14,089 nt of DNA from Deltaproteobacteria bacterium (GTDB lineage Bacteria; Desulfobacterota; Desulfobacteria; Desulfobacterales; B30-G6), in assembly GCA_003647375.1 (NCBI GenBank), contig QMMS01000094.1:1-14089 (forward strand), written 5' to 3'. The stretch's first letter is position 1, and each line of letters starts with the position of its first letter. The notes below the pieces were generated by a model. The model worked only from the letters and a program-made list of their open reading frames with translations, was not told where the DNA came from and did no database searches. Position numbers and translations under genes: made by a program. This document shows positions 1 to 7,099 of the stretch, piece by piece.

Positions 1-1
1 C

Positions 2-190
2 ATCATGGGTTGCGTGGTCAACGGTCCCGGTGAAGCCAAAGAAGCGGACATCGGCATTGCGGGCGGTGATGGCCGCGGGGTTCTTTTCAAGAGGGGGGAG
101 GTCGTAAAGACATTTTCCCAGGATAAACTTGTCGATGTGCTCTTGAGGGAGATTACTGATTACGAACAGAATTATATAAACGCAAGATGA
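2..190 (+). CDS. ispG: 4-hydroxy-3-methylbut-2-enyl diphosphate synthase (IspG), C-terminal fragment
   Basis: Only the last 62 or so codons are in the window; the gene begins upstream of base 1. The fragment opens with MGCVVNGPGEA, the signature of the C-terminal [4Fe-4S] domain of IspG (GcpE). In the E. coli enzyme the Cys of this motif is a cluster ligand and the Glu seven residues later also contacts the cluster; both are present. The following DIGIAGGDGRGVLFKRGE is also typical. IspG reductively converts methylerythritol cyclodiphosphate to HMBPP in the cytoplasmic MEP pathway of isoprenoid synthesis. The reading frame is open from base 2 and ends at TGA 188-190. The next gene on the same strand is proS, a neighbour often seen in deltaproteobacteria, but a repeat element now separates them. 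Identification is secure; the upstream part cannot be judged. Confidence 0.95.
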   Translation: MMGCVVNGPGEAKEADIGIAGGDGRGVLFKRGEVVKTFSQDKLVDVLLREITDYEQNYINAR

Positions 191-195
191 GTGAT

Positions 196-467
196 TATAT
201 GGGTTGTCATAAATATGTTCCGAATAAGTCTCTCGGAGGAAGGGGCTTCCATATTTTTTTTAAAGGACAGATCATGATCTATCTGCATCACTATCGTAGT
301 GTCCTGCCGGATCGATGATGTTTCCAAGGCCTCATTTTAATACCATTCGGCCGCATTTCATCATCAATCCGGTGGACACATACCAGGATTTTGTTTGATC
401 TGTCCTTTAAAAAAAATATGGAAACCCCTTCTAATGCAATCGGAACGGTATTTTGACAACTGCTATA
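196..467 (-). mobile_element. MITE-like palindromic element, copy 1 (full length, inverted)
   Basis: This element fills most of the 346-base gap between ispG and the proS start and contains no gene. Its outer ends are imperfect inverted repeats (GGGTTGTCATAAATATGTTCCG at 201-222 and, inverted, TTGTCAAAATACCGTTCCG at 441-459), each bordered by TATA (196-199 and 464-467). Inside lies a perfect 26-base inverted repeat (249-274 against 396-421), then an imperfect inner stem (about 300-320 against 359-379) around a GGCC-containing loop. The reverse complement aligns almost end to end with the element at 5809-6092, including the loop, so this is a dispersed family and not a local hairpin. There is no transposase. 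I infer a non-autonomous MITE; an ERIC-like intergenic palindrome is the alternative. Confidence 0.85.
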
Positions 468-536
468 AAAGCAAAATGTTCAGTTCAGTGTGTTAGCGAA
501 TTGGTCTATAGAAATCAACATTATGAAAGGATCAAG

Positions 537-2057
537 ATGGGAAAAAAGATAAAAACAGCCATAACACCCACACGCGCTGAAGATTACCCTGAATGGTATC
601 AGCAGGTTGTCAGGGCGTCTGAAATGGCGGAAAAATCATCGGTTCGGGGATGTATGGTCATCAAACCCTGGGGATATTCCCTGTGGGAGAATATTGTTCG
701 CGAAATGGACGATATGTTTAAAGCGACGGGGGTGCGGAATGCCTATTTTCCCTTGTTCATTCCCGTTAGTTTTTTGGAGAAAGAGGCCCAACATGTGGAA
801 GGCTTTGCCAAGGAATGCGCAGTGGTCACCCATCATCGACTCAAAAAGGAAACCGACGGCACCCTGGTACCGGCCGGCCGGTTGACCGAGCCTTTGGTGG
901 TACGGCCTACCTCGGAAACAATTATCGGTGATTCTTTTTCCAGGTGGATCAGCAGCTATCGGGACCTGCCGTTGCTCATCAACCAGTGGGCCAATGTGGT
1001 CCGGTGGGAAATGCGTACGCGAATATTTTTAAGAACGAGCGAATTCTTGTGGCAGGAAGGCCACACGGCACATGCCACCAGGGAAGAGGCGCAAGAGCGA
1101 ACCCGTATGATGCTCGACGTTTATGCCGGATGCGTTGAAGACTATCTGGCGATTCCCGTGCTGAAGGGGCGAAAATCGCCTGCCGAAAGATTCCCGGGCG
1201 CCGTTGATACGTTGTGCATCGAAGCCATGATGCAGGACAGGAAGGCACTTCAGGCCGGAACCTCTCATTTCCTGGGGCAGAATTTTGCCAGGGCTTCAAA
1301 TATCAAATTTCAGACGGCGGACGAAAAAGAAACCTATGCCTGGACAACATCCTGGGGGACCTCGACCCGCCTGGTGGGAGGACTTATCATGGCACACGGT
1401 GATGATGACGGTGTCATTCTTCCCCCGAAAGTAGCCTCGGCGCATGCCGTCATTCTTCCCATTATCAGAAAACCTGACGATCGCTCGAAAGTCATGCCCT
1501 TTGTAGATCAACTGGCATCCGAATTACGGGAACAGGTATACCATCGACGCTTATTAAATATCGAGGTTGACGACAGAGATATCGGGGGTGCCAGAGGCTG
1601 GGACTGGATCAAGAAAGGGATCCCCATCCGTATCGAGATCGGACCCCGGGACATTGCTGAAAATTCGGTCTTTGTTGGACGGCGGGACCGGCATTACAAG
1701 GAAAAGGTGTCCATTAACAGGGACACCTTTGTAGCCGAATTTACCAAGACACTGGACGATATCCAGGCCACGCTTTTTAACCGGGCTGTCGCTTTTAGAG
1801 AGGCGAATACGGAGCATATCGAACAAAAAGATCTTTTTTATGATTATTTTACACCAAAGAACTTGGAAAAGCCGGAAATTCATGGCGGGTTTGCCGTATC
1901 GCCATGGTGCGGTGACGAGGCCTGCGAATTAAAAATCAAAGAAGATCTGAGTGTTTCCATACGCTGTATTCCTTTTGACGGCGCTTCTGCCAAGGGTGCC
2001 TGCATCTGTTGTGGAAAGCCGGGAACGCAGGAGGTAGTATTCGCAAAAGCCTACTAG
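537..2057 (+). CDS. proS: Prolyl-tRNA synthetase, archaeal/Thermus-type
   Basis: Class II aminoacyl-tRNA synthetase that charges tRNA-Pro in the cytoplasm. Visible class II features, numbered from the ATG at 537, include HVEGFA (about 86-91), the motif 2 region RPTSETII (123-130) with RTSEFLWQEGHTAHA (about 166-180), and motif 3 STRLVGGLIMAHGDDDGVILPP. The protein is 506 residues and lacks the long internal editing insertion of E. coli-type ProRS, so it is the short form. The tail carries cysteines (WCGDEAC, CICCGKP) and ends in KAY; in the Thermus enzyme the C-terminal zinc-binding domain also ends in a tyrosine that reaches the active site. I chose ATG 537 because AAAGGA lies just upstream (527-532). 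The frame extends up to a TTG at 453, but that codon is in the terminal repeat of the mobile element and adds 28 residues unlike ProRS. Confidence 0.97.
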   Translation: MGKKIKTAITPTRAEDYPEWYQQVVRASEMAEKSSVRGCMVIKPWGYSLWENIVREMDDMFKATGVRNAYFPLFIPVSFLEKEAQHVEGFAKECAVVTHHRLKKETDGTLVPAGRLTEPLVVRPTSETIIGDSFSRWISSYRDLPLLINQWANVVRWEMRTRIFLRTSEFLWQEGHTAHATREEAQERTRMMLDVYAGCVEDYLAIPVLKGRKSPAERFPGAVDTLCIEAMMQDRKALQAGTSHFLGQNFARASNIKFQTADEKETYAWTTSWGTSTRLVGGLIMAHGDDDGVILPPKVASAHAVILPIIRKPDDRSKVMPFVDQLASELREQVYHRRLLNIEVDDRDIGGARGWDWIKKGIPIRIEIGPRDIAENSVFVGRRDRHYKEKVSINRDTFVAEFTKTLDDIQATLFNRAVAFREANTEHIEQKDLFYDYFTPKNLEKPEIHGGFAVSPWCGDEACELKIKEDLSVSIRCIPFDGASAKGACICCGKPGTQEVVFAKAY

Positions 2058-2142
2058 CCATAGGCTGTAATATCGAACTTAATTTGTAATGCAGACCACG
2101 CTGGTAGTAACATAATCGCAGTATGGTATTGCCTCAGGTAGA

Positions 2143-2256
2143 TAGGCTGTTAGACTGTAGGCTGTAGAAAAAGATCGTGCGTTATTATACGAAACTCAGC
2201 GTGTTTGAACAGGTCAACGAAGCGCGACTTCTAACAGTCTAATAGTCTACAGCCTA
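2143..2256. repeat. Low-complexity inverted repeat (TAGGCTGT/TAGACTGT words) between proS and rsh
   Basis: The left arm at 2143-2169 (TAGGCTGTTAGACTGTAGG...) is a near-complement of the right arm at 2229-2256 (TTCTAACAGTCTAATAGTCTACAGCCTA), separated by about 60 bases. Both arms are built from overlapping 7-8 base words (TAGGCTGT, TAGACTGT, TAGACTAT). The same words recur at 7024-7082, so this is a dispersed motif. The rest of the gap between proS and rsh (2058-2294) has no gene, and I see no strong promoter in it. Confidence 0.7.
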
Positions 2257-2294
2257 AACAACCTAAGTTGTTAAGTGGAGTATACGATTTCAAA

Positions 2295-4436
2295 ATGATC
2301 AGAATCAACGATATCGTCGACAGGGTGATGGAATACAATCCAGGCGCAAACGTCGATATTATCGAGCGTGCTTATGTGTACTCTGCCAGGGTTCATCTCG
2401 GCCAGATGCGATTGTCCGGAGAGCCTTACCTGTCTCACCCCCTCGAAGTAGCCGCAATCTTATCTGAGATGAAGCTCGATGAAGAGAGCATCGCTGCCGG
2501 TCTGCTTCACGATGTCATCGAAGATACCAAGGCAACTCCTGAAGAGATTGAAGATATCTTTGGCCCCGAGATAAAAAACATTGTTTCGGGCGTCACCAAG
2601 TTAAGCAAACTTCCGTTCAACAGCAGTGAGGATCGCCAGGCGGAGAGTATCCGGAAGATGCTCCTGGCCATGGCCGATGACATCCGGGTGATTCTCATCA
2701 AGCTGGCCGATCGTCTGCACAATATGAAAACCCTTCAGTTTCATAAAGAGAATAAGCGTAGAGCCATTGCCAAGGAAACCCTCGATATTTATGCACCTAT
2801 ATCTGCACGTCTTGGGATCTACTGGATAAAAAATGAACTGGAAGACATGTCCTTCCGGTATCTTCAACCTGAAGAGCATGAGCGGATTGATCGTTTCATC
2901 AACAAGGACATCGCGGAACGGGAAAAATATATAGAAGAGGTGAAAAGTTACATTAAAAAAAAGATGGATGACAGCGGGCTTGTGAGTGAGGTTCTCGGTC
3001 GTCACAAGCATATTTCCAGCATCCATCAAAAGATGGTCCAGCAGGATCTCAGTTTTGAAGAAGTCTACGACATCATCGCCTTTCGAATTATATTGGAAAC
3101 CATACCAAAGTGCTATGAGGCTTTGGGCCTTGTCCATTCACTGTGGAGGCCGATTGCAAAAAAATTCAAAGATTACATCGGGGTTCCCAAGGCGAATATG
3201 TACCAGTCACTCCACACCACGGTTGTCGGCCCTTACGGGGAACGCATCGAGATCCAGATTCGGACGCGGGAAATGGATCAGGTTGCCAAATCCGGCATTG
3301 CGGCACACTGGGGCTATAAGGAAGGAAAGCGGGTCGATAACCAGGCCAGTGAAAAGTTTGCCTGGATTCAAAATCTGGTGGAAAATCAGGCCGAATTTCT
3401 GGACCCGCAGGAATTTTTGGAAAATGTTCGTATCGATCTGTTCCCGGATGAAGTTTGTGTGTTCACGCCCCAGGGGGAGATTAAATCTTTGCCGAAAGGT
3501 GCGACGCCCATTGATTTTGCCTATATGATTCACAGCGAAGTCGGAAATCAATGTACGGGCGCCAAGGTAAATGGTCGGATGGTACCGCTGAAATATGAGA
3601 TACAAACCGGAAATATTGTCGAAATCATAACCTCGAAAGGGAGCCATCCAAGTAAGGATTGGCTGAATTTTGTCAAGACGGTCAAGGCACGCTCCAAGAT
3701 ACGGCAGTGGATCAAAATCCAGGAAAAGGAGCGCAGTCTATCTCTTGGCAGGGAAATGTGTGAAAAAACATTTCGAAAGCACAAGCTCAACTTCAATGCT
3801 CTGATCAAGTCCGAAGAGATGCGTGAAGTCGTGGCCCATTTCGGGTTCAAGACAGTGGACGATCTGATAGCAAGTGTCGGTTACGGGAAAACGACGCCTG
3901 TCCAAATCGCGCGGCGACTGGCGTTAAAGACGGAAACCTTTGATGCCGACGAATCATTGTTCAACAGGCTTGTCAGTCGTGTCAGAAAACGGAAGCCAAC
4001 TGTTGGCGTCGTGGTCAAGGGTGTTGATGACATGTTGGTCAGGTTCGGGAAATGCTGTCAGCCGGTTCCCGGGGATATCATTACCGGCTACATTACCCGC
4101 GGCTACGGTGTGACCGTTCATCGCACCAGCTGTGTCAATGCCCTGAAAATGAGCCCCGAACGGCGAATCGATGTAGAATGGAGTCTGGAAACGCAGGAGA
4201 GTTATCCGGTCAAGATACGGATCAATTCTCTGGACAGGGTCGGCCTGCTGGCGGACATGGCAGCGACCATCAGCAAAAACAATGCAAATATTCTCAGCCT
4301 GAATACCCAAACCAATGACGACCAGAGCGTTGATTCTGTGTTAACCCTCGGAATCGAGAGTACCGCTCACCTCGAAAAAGTCCTGATGGATCTAAAAAAA
4401 ATCAAGTATGTTCAAAGTGTTAAAAGATTAGGTTAG
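2295..4436 (+). CDS. rsh: Bifunctional (p)ppGpp synthetase/hydrolase, RSH family
   Basis: Long RelA/SpoT homologue of 713 residues that makes and degrades the alarmone (p)ppGpp in the cytoplasm. Domain order from the ATG: HD hydrolase with [10 protein letters not shown] and an intact HDVIEDT (H72, D73, E76, D77); synthetase with [20 protein letters not shown] (about 290-309) and IEIQIRT; TGS domain starting near [19 protein letters not shown] (about 387); a conserved [10 protein letters not shown] region with HRTSC (about 585-613); and a C-terminal ACT domain from about 637. The intact HD motif and the KxKD-type charge pattern of the synthetase argue for a bifunctional Rel/SpoT rather than a hydrolase-dead RelA. 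The frame extends to TTG 2268, but [11 protein letters not shown] at ATG 2295 is the usual family start; the possible Shine-Dalgarno GTGGAG at 2275-2280 is rather far from it. The stop codon overlaps that of rpmB on the other strand. Confidence 0.95.
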   Translation: MIRINDIVDRVMEYNPGANVDIIERAYVYSARVHLGQMRLSGEPYLSHPLEVAAILSEMKLDEESIAAGLLHDVIEDTKATPEEIEDIFGPEIKNIVSGVTKLSKLPFNSSEDRQAESIRKMLLAMADDIRVILIKLADRLHNMKTLQFHKENKRRAIAKETLDIYAPISARLGIYWIKNELEDMSFRYLQPEEHERIDRFINKDIAEREKYIEEVKSYIKKKMDDSGLVSEVLGRHKHISSIHQKMVQQDLSFEEVYDIIAFRIILETIPKCYEALGLVHSLWRPIAKKFKDYIGVPKANMYQSLHTTVVGPYGERIEIQIRTREMDQVAKSGIAAHWGYKEGKRVDNQASEKFAWIQNLVENQAEFLDPQEFLENVRIDLFPDEVCVFTPQGEIKSLPKGATPIDFAYMIHSEVGNQCTGAKVNGRMVPLKYEIQTGNIVEIITSKGSHPSKDWLNFVKTVKARSKIRQWIKIQEKERSLSLGREMCEKTFRKHKLNFNALIKSEEMREVVAHFGFKTVDDLIASVGYGKTTPVQIARRLALKTETFDADESLFNRLVSRVRKRKPTVGVVVKGVDDMLVRFGKCCQPVPGDIITGYITRGYGVTVHRTSCVNALKMSPERRIDVEWSLETQESYPVKIRINSLDRVGLLADMAATISKNNANILSLNTQTNDDQSVDSVLTLGIESTAHLEKVLMDLKKIKYVQSVKRLG

Positions 4437-4624
4437 GGTGCTTTAACGACACGCCCTGATTTGATGCAACTGGTGCAGACAACCATCTTTTTGGTCCGGC
4501 CTTTGTTCAGAGCACGAACACTTTGCAGATTGGGATTGAATCTTCTCTTGGTTACATTATGTGCATGGCTTACATTGTTGCCAACCATGGGTTTTTTTCC
4601 GCATATTTCACAAACTCTTGACAT
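4433..4624 (-). CDS. rpmB: Large ribosomal subunit protein bL28
   Basis: This 63-residue basic protein starts [29 protein letters not shown], the classic L28 N-terminus, and continues with the conserved NLQSVRA segment. It is a structural protein of the 50S subunit. It carries two CxxC pairs, CEIC (5-8) and CTSC (50-53), so it is the zinc-binding form; some bacteria have a paralogue without these cysteines, induced by zinc starvation. AAGGAG stands close upstream of the ATG. It lies 103 bases downstream of bamD on the same strand and may have its own promoter in that gap, though I see no convincing one. Its TAA stop (complement of 4433-4435) overlaps the TAG of rsh (4434-4436), so the two genes converge with no room for a terminator between them. 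Confidence 0.97.
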   Translation of the reverse strand: MSRVCEICGKKPMVGNNVSHAHNVTKRRFNPNLQSVRALNKGRTKKMVVCTSCIKSGRVVKAP

Positions 4625-4727
4625 CTTACTATCTCCTTGTCACTTGATGATGAACAATATTTAAACTCTATATTATTACACCAGTAAATGATGCGTGTAA
4701 AGCCTTTTTACTTTTTTTGCCGCGTTC

Positions 4728-5402
4728 TCACTCTTGAGCCTCTTCTAACATTGCGGCTTGACACAGCTTGATGAACTCGATGGTTTTTGCCTGTATTTCG
4801 GGAAATTCCTTCCACGTGGAGGCCACCGATTGAAACCGGGCCAATGCCGACGAATAATGCTTTGTCCGGTAGTAGAAGCGGCCGATATAGAATTGATTTT
4901 CAGCGAGACTCTTTTGGCATATTGTGATCTTTTCCAATACTTCTTTGGAAAGCGGATCGTCGGGGTATTTTTTAATCAGCCGTTCGTACGTTTCGATGGC
5001 CTTTAATGCCGGTGTCTGGTCACGGTCTATGGTACCCAGTTGTTTGAAATGACAATTTCCGATCTGTTGAATAACATAGGGGATGGCTTCATTGTTAGGA
5101 TGAAGCTCTTCAAATTTTTCGTAGGCAAAAATAGCATCATCGTATTCTTTGAGACGGTAGTACGCATCCGCGATTTTCAATTCAGCAAGTTTTGCAAATT
5201 TGCTGAAGGGGTACCAGTCCCGAAGTTTTTCAAAGTATACGATGGATTTATTGTAATCTTTTTCTGCGAACTCGTCCATGCCGTTTTTCGCGAGTTCATG
5301 CGCAGGTTTGTCAATATCCGGATCCCGGTAAGTGCAGGCAGCAAACAACACACAGGCGATGAGCATCAGCAGAAACACCGGTTTTTTCATCGGGTTGGGC
5401 AC
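4728..5402 (-). CDS. bamD: Outer-membrane assembly lipoprotein BamD (ComL/YfiO family)
   Basis: The N-terminus is a lipoprotein signal peptide: MKKPVFLLMLIACVLFAAC, with C23 (counting from the GTG) the likely lipidated residue; C17 in LIAC is a less likely alternative. The mature part, about 200 residues, is made of TPR-like helical pairs (AKNGMDEFAEKDYNKSIVYFEKL, then LKIADAYYRLKEYDDAIFAYEKF) and has the WYPFSKFA segment typical of BamD. BamD is a periplasm-facing component of the Bam complex, which inserts beta-barrel proteins into the outer membrane, so the host is diderm. Two starts are possible: GTG at 5402, overlapping the trxA stop as TAGTG and preceded by AAGGTG, or ATG at 5390, which gives the more usual MKKP start but has a poor ribosome site. 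Either way it is coupled to trxA. Length and signal fit BamD; a generic TPR lipoprotein is the alternative. Confidence 0.9.
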   Translation of the reverse strand: MPNPMKKPVFLLMLIACVLFAACTYRDPDIDKPAHELAKNGMDEFAEKDYNKSIVYFEKLRDWYPFSKFAKLAELKIADAYYRLKEYDDAIFAYEKFEELHPNNEAIPYVIQQIGNCHFKQLGTIDRDQTPALKAIETYERLIKKYPDDPLSKEVLEKITICQKSLAENQFYIGRFYYRTKHYSSALARFQSVASTWKEFPEIQAKTIEFIKLCQAAMLEEAQE

Positions 5403-5728
5403 TAAAGCACCTTGTTGATAGCTTCTTCAAGCTTGGATTTGGCGACCATGCCGGTAATCTGATCCACCACGTTTCCTCCCTTGAAAAAGATGAGCGTTGG
5501 TATCGCCTTGATGCCGTACTTGCTAGGTGTCGCAGGATTGTTGTCCACGTTGCATTTTGCGAAGACAACCTGATCACCAAAGGTTTCCGAAAGTTCCTCA
5601 ACGATAGGGCCAATTGCTTTACAGGGGCCACACCAGGGCGCCCAGAAATCGACCAGGACGGGTTTGTCCGCTGCCAGCACATCGGTGTCAAAACTACTGT
5701 CTTCTACTTCTAAAATTCCTTCAGTCAT
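5402..5728 (-). CDS. trxA: Thioredoxin
   Basis: This 108-residue protein has the thioredoxin fold signature FWAPWCGPCK, with the redox cysteines at C33 and C36, the buried acidic residue in LVDFWA (D27), the cis-proline in IKAIPTLIFF (P77) and the FFKGG turn. It reduces disulfides in cytoplasmic proteins. There is no signal peptide, so it is a true cytoplasmic thioredoxin and not a periplasmic TlpA-like one. The start ATG is preceded by AAAGGA about nine bases upstream. Its TAG stop overlaps the possible GTG start of bamD, so the two are translationally coupled. An almost ideal sigma-70 promoter stands about 50 bases upstream. Confidence 0.97.
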   Translation of the reverse strand: MTEGILEVEDSSFDTDVLAADKPVLVDFWAPWCGPCKAIGPIVEELSETFGDQVVFAKCNVDNNPATPSKYGIKAIPTLIFFKGGNVVDQITGMVAKSKLEEAINKVL

Positions 5729-5777
5729 GTTAACGGTTCCTTTCTTTAACCTGAATTAAATTCAAACGAATCAGTGA

Positions 5778-5806
5778 AATATAATAAGTCACCTTCCCAA
5801 TGTCAA
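5778..5806 (-). promoter_or_regulatory. Predicted sigma-70 promoter of trxA-bamD
   Basis: Read on the minus strand: TTGACA (5806-5801), a 17-base spacer, then TATATT (5783-5778). It is a perfect -35 box with a near-consensus -10 box at ideal spacing, pointing at trxA about 50 bases away. It lies just outside the border of the MITE-like element (5809), so insertion did not disrupt it. Confidence 0.75.
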
Positions 5807-5808
5807 CC

Positions 5809-6092
5809 TATAGCATTTGTCAAAATAACGTTCCGGTTACTCCGAAAAGGGGATACCATATTTTTTTCAAAAGGACATATCAAACGAAGCCTCGTCTTGT
5901 GCCCACCGGATTGATGATGAAATACGGCCGGTTGTTAGTAACATAAGGCCGCAGAAACATCATCAATCCGGCAGGGCACACCGCTAGTGATGCAGATTGA
6001 TCATGATATGTCCTTTTGAAAAAAACATGGTATCCCCTCGGCTGAGAGACTTATAGGGACTTATTCGGAACATATTTATGACAACCCCTATA
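5809..6092 (+). mobile_element. MITE-like palindromic element, copy 2 (full length)
   Basis: This element occupies most of the 485-base gap between the divergent genes trxA and purN; no gene is visible in the gap. The borders are TATAGCATTTGTCAAAATAA (5809-5828) and, inverted, TATAGGGGTTGTCATAAATA (6092-6073), which resemble each other. Inside, 5849-5882 pairs with 6004-6037 over 34 bases with one mismatch (GGGGATACCAT...AAGGACATATCA). An inner stem, GTGCCCACCGGATTGATGATG against its near-complement at about 5952-5973, surrounds a small loop with CGGCC and GGCCG. It matches copy 1 in reverse complement over the whole length, and copy 3 over its first 83 bases. There is no transposase, so a non-autonomous element is inferred. 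Confidence 0.88.
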
Positions 6093-6157
6093 CAACCCGG
6101 CACAGGCGATGGAAAAACGATGTCATAGAATGATCCTGTATATAGAAAGGGGCTGAG

Positions 6158-6188
6158 TTGTCAAATGGGTTGTTATATGTAATATAAT
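6158..6188 (+). promoter_or_regulatory. Possible promoter of purN
   Basis: TTGTCA (6158-6163) and TATAAT (6183-6188) lie upstream of purN, but the 19-base spacer is longer than usual. The -10 box is perfect and about 25 bases before the start codon, which leaves a very short leader. No purine-riboswitch-like structure was recognised in the leader. Confidence 0.4.
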
Positions 6189-6213
6189 CGTTACACGATT
6201 TCTGGAGCATGTC

Positions 6214-7014
6214 ATGAGAGAAAAAATCAAGATTGGTGCACTGATATCGGGTGGTGGCTCCAACCTGCAGGCCATTATCGACGCCTGCAATAATGGCGGC
6301 ATCCACGGGAAGGTTGTTTTTGTGGGCTCGGACAACCCGGCAGCAAAGGGCTTGGGCAGGGCGATACAGCATGGAATTCCCTCGTTTACGATCGACTATG
6401 GTGTCATTGCACGTCAGGTCAAAGCAGACCCATCGAGCGTTCGATACCCGCAGAACCTGGATATGGACCATGTTTCTTCCACGATGATGGCCACTGGTGG
6501 GTACCCGGATCCCGAAAGCCTCACAGCATTTTTACAGACCCGAATACATGCGGAGGACAGGCTTCTCGATCATCTGGCATCATACTCCTTCGACCTGCTG
6601 GTGCTTGCGGGCTTTATGCGGACACTGACGCCCTATTTTATCGACAGGATCAATGATCCGCCGGGATCCCAACGGATCATGAATATTCATCCGGCCCTGC
6701 TGCCGGCTTTTCCGGGTGTGGATGGATATGGTGACACGTTTCGATATGGTTGTAAGGTGGGCGGCTGTACGGTCCATTTTGTCGACTACGGGGAAGATAC
6801 GGGTCCCGTCATTGGTCAAGCATCCTTTGAGATCGCAGAAACGGATGATCTCGATGCCGTCAGAAAGAAAGGCCTGGCAGAAGAGTGGCGACTTTATCCG
6901 AAATGCATTCAGTATGTGGCAGAAGGAAGGCTCAAGACAGAACAGGTGATCCATCGTCTAAAGAACGGAAAGACCATTCAACGAACGGTTGTGAAGGTAC
7001 AGCCCAGGCCATAA
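6214..7014 (+). CDS. purN: Phosphoribosylglycinamide formyltransferase (PurN type), extended
   Basis: Transfers a formyl group from 10-formyltetrahydrofolate to GAR in the third step of de novo purine synthesis, in the cytoplasm. The N-terminal phosphate-binding loop SGGGSNLQAIIDACN (12-26), the LAGFMRTLTPYF segment (131-142) and NIHPALLPAFPG (157-168) match PurN. The catalytic triad of the family is present as N157, H159 and D195 (in EDTGPVI). At 266 residues it is longer than the E. coli enzyme (212). The extra length is mostly an insertion of about 40 residues at roughly 65-112, between the first Rossmann-like strands and the LAGFMR segment, plus a short C-terminal extension. The HTHRQ-type stretch after the NIHP motif is replaced by DGYGDTFRYGCKVGG. 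A GGAG ribosome site precedes ATG 6214. Another formyltransferase-fold enzyme is possible, but the intact triad favours PurN. Confidence 0.9.
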   Translation: MREKIKIGALISGGGSNLQAIIDACNNGGIHGKVVFVGSDNPAAKGLGRAIQHGIPSFTIDYGVIARQVKADPSSVRYPQNLDMDHVSSTMMATGGYPDPESLTAFLQTRIHAEDRLLDHLASYSFDLLVLAGFMRTLTPYFIDRINDPPGSQRIMNIHPALLPAFPGVDGYGDTFRYGCKVGGCTVHFVDYGEDTGPVIGQASFEIAETDDLDAVRKKGLAEEWRLYPKCIQYVAEGRLKTEQVIHRLKNGKTIQRTVVKVQPRP

Positions 7015-7023
7015 ACAGCAGGT

Positions 7024-7090
7024 ATTTAGACTGTAGTTAGACTATTAGACTGTTAGCAGCCTACAGCCTAATAGTCTAATAGCCTTACAA
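7024..7090. repeat. Low-complexity hairpin repeat between convergent purN and traB-like genes
   Basis: TAGACTGTAGTTAGACTATTAGACTGTTAG (left, ending at 7056) folds back on CTACAGCCTAATAGTCTAATAG (7061-7082) with a loop of a few bases. It uses the same TAGACTGT/TAGGCTGT words as 2143-2256. It sits between two convergent genes, where a bidirectional terminator would be expected, but no T-run follows the stem on either strand, so it is not a canonical intrinsic terminator. Confidence 0.7.
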
Positions 7091-7099
7091 CCTGATGTT

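Noticed and set aside
249..421. Simple rho-independent terminator of ispG
   Set aside because: The stem is far too long and spaced by about 120 bases, the T-run lies inside the arm, and the same unit recurs between other genes.
196..467. CRISPR or tandem array explanation for the repeated blocks
   Set aside because: The repeats are inverted pairs within single elements, with no regular direct repeat-spacer pattern, and no cas gene is present.
453..536. Upstream extension of proS to TTG 453 (28 extra residues)
   Set aside because: The codon lies in the terminal repeat of the mobile element, the added residues do not look like ProRS, and ATG 537 has a good ribosome site.
2601..3137. Long minus-strand open frame inside rsh
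   Set aside because: It is the complement of a conserved coding region, its translation resembles no protein, and it has no ribosome site; a shadow of rsh.
4697..4718. Intrinsic terminator GTAAA-GCCTT-TTTAC followed by seven T on the plus strand
   Set aside because: The stem is only five AT-rich pairs, and the only plus-strand gene that could use it (rsh) ends 260 bases earlier.
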